From Peribacillus frigoritolerans (GTDB lineage Bacteria > Bacillota > Bacilli > Bacillales > DSM-1321): DNA of 64,000 nt. The DNA lies in contig JAUPFL010000001.1 of assembly GCA_030562215.1 (NCBI GenBank), forward strand, positions 2,778,501-2,842,500, in the 5' to 3' direction. Of this stretch, positions 61,048 to 64,000 are shown piece by piece (position 1 is the stretch's first letter; every line of letters begins with the position of its first letter). The notes under the pieces were generated by a model. It saw only the letters and a program-made list of their open reading frames with translations. It made no database searches and was not told where the DNA came from. The position numbers and the translations under genes were made by a program.

Positions 61048-61128
61048 AAACTAACGGGTGCTTTAGCTGAAGATTGGATCTGTCTTTAAGGCAGCTTTCC
61101 TTATGGAACTAAAGGGGAAGGTTAGTTT
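61048..61128 (+). repeat. Palindromic intergenic repeat, copy 8 (complete)
   Basis: AAACTAACGGGTGCTTTAGC, centre CTGTCTTTAAGGCAG, CTTTCCTTATGG, then AACTAAAGGGGAAGGTTAGTT. Copies 7 and 8 are adjacent, about 90 bp apart. Confidence 0.85.
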
Positions 61129-61261
61129 CAAATATTTAAAGTTAACGATACTTCACCTCTAAGATGTATTCGTCTCGATTTGCTTTCTCAATATTGTTCT
61201 GTTAGGTGCAATGGTTCATCAACTTAAACCATTAAACTGATTACTGGAGGTATTTTACTAA

Positions 61262-61528
61262 ATGAATAAACAGGACCAACTAAATATTATCAAAGAGGAT
61301 TTTATTAATTGTCAAAAAGTACTATTGGCAATTGGTGATGAAACACGTCAATCGATCCTTTCTCGACCTGCTGTGTCCCATCATCTTAAGGTTTTACGAG
61401 ATGCCGGTGTTATTTTAATGCGTAAAGAAGGGACAAAAAACTTTTATTATATTAATGTACGTACAGAATTAGGTTTATTAAGAACGCTTGTGTTGGATAT
61501 TGATAAGTTCATGCAGAACTTTTATTGA
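61262..61528 (+). CDS. ArsR-family regulator with internal deletion in the HTH region
   Basis: This 88 aa protein shows the ArsR start (LLAIGDETRQSIL) joined directly to the recognition helix SRPAVSHHLKVLRDAGVIL and wing (RKEGTKNFYYI). Family members have roughly 25-30 residues between these two blocks (rest of helix 2-3, typically containing RVGEITEKTHL), so the gene seems to carry an in-frame deletion near 61355. A complete protein would control the adjacent oxidoreductase. CTGGAGGT precedes ATG 61262. Confidence 0.7.
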   Translation: MNKQDQLNIIKEDFINCQKVLLAIGDETRQSILSRPAVSHHLKVLRDAGVILMRKEGTKNFYYINVRTELGLLRTLVLDIDKFMQNFY

Positions 61529-61568
61529 AAAGATGGAATATAAACACACATTAGTTGGAGGTATAGGT

Positions 61569-62567
61569 ATGAGAGCAATGGTTATTGATAGGTATGGGAA
61601 AGTTCCAATGCATTTGGTAGAAATACCCACACCTGAAATTGGTGAATATGAGGTACTCGCAGAAATTCATGCAGCTAGTATTAATCCTGTTGATTTTAAG
61701 ATACGCGATGGGAAAGTGAAATTGTTAGTTAAATATAAAATGCCTCTTATCTTAGGAAATGACTTTTCTGGTGTCATTGCAAGGGTTGGCGCAAAAGTGA
61801 CTCGTTTTAAAGTTGGTGACGAAATATATGCACGTCCACGTAAGAGTAAAATCGGTACTTTTGCTGAATATATCGCTATTCATGAAGATGACATCGCCTT
61901 AAAACCTAAAAATTTAAGCTTTGAAGAAGCGGCATCGATCCCACTGGTTGGGTTAACCTCCTATCAAGCCCTAACTGACATTTTGCAATTACAAAAGGGA
62001 CAAAAGATTTTAATTCAAGCTGGGGCTGGTGGTGTCGGTACCTTTGCTATTCAACTGGCCAAATTAATGGGTGCCACTGTTGCAACGACTGCCAGTGAAG
62101 CTGGTGCGAATTTAGTAAAATCTCTTGGTGCAGATGAAATTATCAATTACAAGACAGAAAAATTTGAAGAGATACTGAAAAACTATGATGCCGTATTTGA
62201 TACACTTGGGGGTGAGATACTCGAAAAATCATTCGAAGTGATAAAAAACGGAGGGAAAATTGTTTCCGTTTCGGGATTACCGAATGCTCGTTTTGGTAAA
62301 GAATATGGTTCCGGATTTTTTAAAACGTTGTTGTTTTCTGCAGCAAGTTATAAACTTACTGTACTTGAAAAAAAGCATAATGTTCAATATACGTTTTTGT
62401 TTATGAAGCCGAGTGGAGAGCAATTACGTATAATTGCAAACTTTATTGAGACTCGTAAAATTACACCTATAATTGATAGAGTTTTTCCTTTTGAAGATGC
62501 TCAAGAAGCGATGGAATATGCGGAGTCAGGAAGGGCGAAAGGGAAAATAATATTAAAAATCAGGTAG
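61569..62567 (+). CDS. NADP-dependent zinc-free alcohol dehydrogenase/quinone reductase-type oxidoreductase
   Basis: This 332 aa MDR-superfamily protein has ASINPVDFKIRDG, the PLILGNDFSGVI region, IPLVGLTSYQAL and the NADPH fold ILIQAGAGGVGTFAIQLAK. It lacks zinc-ligand cysteines, as expected for quinone-oxidoreductase-like members. ATG 61569 follows TTGGAGGTATAGG. It starts 40 bp after the ArsR gene and is probably its target. Intact. Confidence 0.87.
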   Translation: MRAMVIDRYGKVPMHLVEIPTPEIGEYEVLAEIHAASINPVDFKIRDGKVKLLVKYKMPLILGNDFSGVIARVGAKVTRFKVGDEIYARPRKSKIGTFAEYIAIHEDDIALKPKNLSFEEAASIPLVGLTSYQALTDILQLQKGQKILIQAGAGGVGTFAIQLAKLMGATVATTASEAGANLVKSLGADEIINYKTEKFEEILKNYDAVFDTLGGEILEKSFEVIKNGGKIVSVSGLPNARFGKEYGSGFFKTLLFSAASYKLTVLEKKHNVQYTFLFMKPSGEQLRIIANFIETRKITPIIDRVFPFEDAQEAMEYAESGRAKGKIILKIR

Positions 62568-62689
62568 TTGTCAAACGAAGTAAAAAATATTTCCCAACTT
62601 TAATCAGTATGGAGTCTTTTGTATGGATGTTAAATAATAGGGTAAAGGTAACTTTTCAAAATCTTTATTCTAAAGCTACAAATGATCTT

Positions 62690-62710
62690 CAACGAACAGG
62701 CGCTTTAAAG
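62690..62710 (+). repeat. Palindromic intergenic repeat, copy 9 (left half)
   Basis: CAACGAACAGGCGCTTTAAAG resembles the left end of the element. Confidence 0.5.
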
Positions 62711-62718
62711 AAGTAACC

Positions 62719-62760
62719 AAAGCCTAAATTCACACTTATAACACCGGGAATTTAGGCTTT
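62719..62760 (+). terminator. Terminator after the oxidoreductase
   Basis: AAAGCCTAAATTC and GAATTTAGGCTTT form a 13 bp stem around a 16 nt loop. Confidence 0.8.
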
Positions 62761-62805
62761 ATGTATTGTGGCTTCATTAACTTTGTAAATCCTTTCCTGA
62801 CGCTA

Positions 62806-62865
62806 CCCCTTAATGAACTCCCTCAGTTTAATAGATAATGCTCACGAATACTCATAGAGGATAAA
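62806..62865 (-). pseudogene. Short fragment related to the 57.5 kb lipoprotein gene
   Basis: Leftward strand reads CGTGAGCATTATCTATT then AAACTGAGGGAGTTCATTA, closely matching the 57.5 kb segment that encodes SEHSKDICIKLRELK, with small gaps. Only about 50-60 bp are similar. Confidence 0.45.
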
Positions 62866-62920
62866 ACTAAAATGAAATACGAACCTATATTATTATTTAT
62901 TTGAAGTAAAGGAGGATAAG

Positions 62921-63390
62921 ATGAATACATATTGTAAGAGTGCATTGAATCAAATTAAAGTAGCTGTAACGACAATTATTGAGATGATAGAAAAATTAGA
63001 AGAAAACGACTTACAAAAAGACCTACACCTAATAAGCATTCCATAGGAGAGCTGTTAGAACACATTGCTATTATTGGTGAAGCTGATTCGCTTATATCGG
63101 ACGGGGCATCCCAAGATATGATGAATAAATTTTATTCAAGTGTTTCATATAAAAGCCTAAATGAGATGAAAGGAGCGTTGATAAAAAATCATCAATTTTT
63201 AGAAGATAAATTTATGAATTTTACAGAAGTCGAACTTCAAGAGAAAATTACTTCTTATTGGGGTGTTACTTACTCACGATATGAATGGTTGTTAGAGATT
63301 GTTGCTCACGTTTATCATCACAGAGGACAATTACACTCTATGCTTGTTCATTGTTATGGGAAAGACCCAAAAGTTCCATTATTTGAATAG
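62921..63390 (+). pseudogene. DinB/YfiT-like metal-dependent protein, one frameshift
   Basis: Adding one A in 63015-63019 gives a continuous ~157 aa DinB-superfamily four-helix protein: QKRPTPNKHSIGELLEHIAI (first His of the triad) and EIVAHVYHHRGQLHSMLVH (the later HxxxHRGQ). Family members bind Ni/Zn and some are thiol transferases; role here unknown. AAGGAGGATAAG precedes ATG 62921. Ends KDPKVPLFE. Confidence 0.8.
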
Positions 63391-63400
63391 AATTTACTAA

Positions 63401-63433
63401 TCAACTAACGGGTGGTTTAGTTTATTAAGGAAG
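63401..63433 (+). repeat. Palindromic intergenic repeat, copy 10 (left half)
   Basis: CAACTAACGGGTGGTTTAGT followed by TTATTAAGGAAG. Confidence 0.7.
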
Positions 63434-63485
63434 ACAAAAAAGATCAGCGTTTTTATAAAAGAATAATCCAATTTAATAGTAGTAT

Positions 63486-63523
63486 AAGGGCATGTTTTGA
63501 TAATCTTTTTCAAACATGCCCTT
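63486..63523 (+). terminator. Terminator-like hairpin after DinB gene
   Basis: AAGGGCATGTTTTGA pairs with TCAAACATGCCCTT, followed by TCTATTT. Confidence 0.75.
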
Positions 63524-63651
63524 TCTATTTATTTATTTATTAAAGTTTTTTGTTTAGGTACTCTAAATAATCCTAGTGCTTTTCTAGTTCCATTAGATTA
63601 AGATGGATTAGTTAGTATTTACTATATGAGAGAAAATGGGGAAAAATTGTT

Positions 63652-64000
63652 ATGAGAAATTATTTTATTTTAGCAGCAAGTGTTATCTCAATTGGATTGC
63701 TTGGTGCATGTATGCAAGAAGAAAAAGCAGTAGATAAAAAGGCTCCAGTCGAAGAAAGTGCACATGCTGAGGAACCGACAGATGTTGAAGAGCTCTCTTC
63801 AGAAGAAGTAAACGAAACTAAATCTCTTTATACGGTGGACAGTTATATGAAGTCAGTCGAAGAAAACCTTGATGCAAAATCGGAAACATTAATCAGTAAT
63901 ATAAAGGAGTTACATAAATACACCATTTACTCTAAAGTGGAATTATTGGATTTTGTAGCATTTGTAGAAGATCCTTCCGAGTTTAACTTATCCATTACTA
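63652..64000 (+). CDS. Lipoprotein, partial (runs off the window)
   Basis: ATG 63652 reads MRNYFILAASVISIGLLGAC, a lipoprotein signal with lipobox LLGAC. An acidic low-complexity linker (EESAHAEEPTDVEELSSEE) and a soluble part follow; the frame is open to the window end (116 codons visible). No family recognised. Ribosome site weak (GGGGAAAA). Confidence 0.7.
   Translation, partial: MRNYFILAASVISIGLLGACMQEEKAVDKKAPVEESAHAEEPTDVEELSSEEVNETKSLYTVDSYMKSVEENLDAKSETLISNIKELHKYTIYSKVELLDFVAFVEDPSEFNLSIT

Noticed and set aside
54961-63433. Integron attC sites
   Set aside because: The ends AACTAAC and GTTAGTT only partly fit RYYYAAC/GTTRRRY, no integron integrase is visible, and chromosomal integrons are not known from Bacillus. 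Kept as a general cassette-like pattern only.

Overview
The window looks like a chromosomal segment of an endospore-forming Bacillaceae species. A Peribacillus or Bacillus simplex-type organism is my inference, from protein resemblance and moderate-to-low GC. The backbone order ymfF-ymfH-ymfI-ymfJ-ymfK-ymfM-pgsA-cinA-recA-rny-ymdB-spoVS ... korA-korB ... tdh, miaB-ymcA-cotE-mutS-mutL ... miaA-hfq-spoVK-hflX-ynbB-glnR-glnA is the familiar Bacillus order. No rRNA, tRNA or CRISPR array was seen.

Layout. 0-25.8 kb is core: peptidase-like ymfF/ymfH, cell-shape and phospholipid genes (ymfM, pgsA), SOS-controlled recA, RNase Y, ymdB, sporulation genes (spoVS, cotE), a dipeptidase, the 2-oxoacid:ferredoxin oxidoreductase korAB, an Asp/Arg-repeat coat-like protein, threonine dehydrogenase, tRNA modification (miaB, ymcA) and mismatch repair (mutS, mutL). 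25.8-46.2 kb is accessory. It holds an integrase relic between two copies of the mutL terminator, a cupin, an OPT oligopeptide transporter with a PqqD-like partner, a methyltransferase, a GntR-controlled chitobiose-type PTS operon (IIB-IIC-IIA-GH4-ChbG), yjlC-ndh, an orphan SUKH immunity-like gene, a Bce-type two-component/ABC module, and an orphan sensor kinase. 46.4-54.3 kb returns to core (miaA, hfq, spoVK, a TRIC-like membrane protein, hflX, ynbB, glnRA). 54.3-64 kb is a distinctive accessory stretch of mostly single genes (amine oxidase, lipoproteins, YrvL-like, DoxX, SDR, secreted protein, ArsR, oxidoreductase, DinB). It is punctuated by about ten copies of a roughly 80-90 bp palindromic repeat.

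A dominant feature is more than 30 single-base frameshifts, almost all explained by one lost base in a short homopolymer. They hit ymfF, ymfH, miaB, mutS, glnR, spoVK, tdh, a Bce-type permease and others. The pattern points to uncorrected consensus error more than biology, although a disrupted mutS offers a mutator alternative. Such genes are entered once over their full span, typed pseudogene because the printed sequence does not encode the whole protein. They should be treated as probably intact in the organism unless the entry says otherwise.

The most unusual system-like signal is the repeat-punctuated gene array at 54.9-63.4 kb: a structured repeat (AACTAAC ... GTTAGTT ends, GC-rich hairpin centre) recurs between most successive genes, like gene cassettes.
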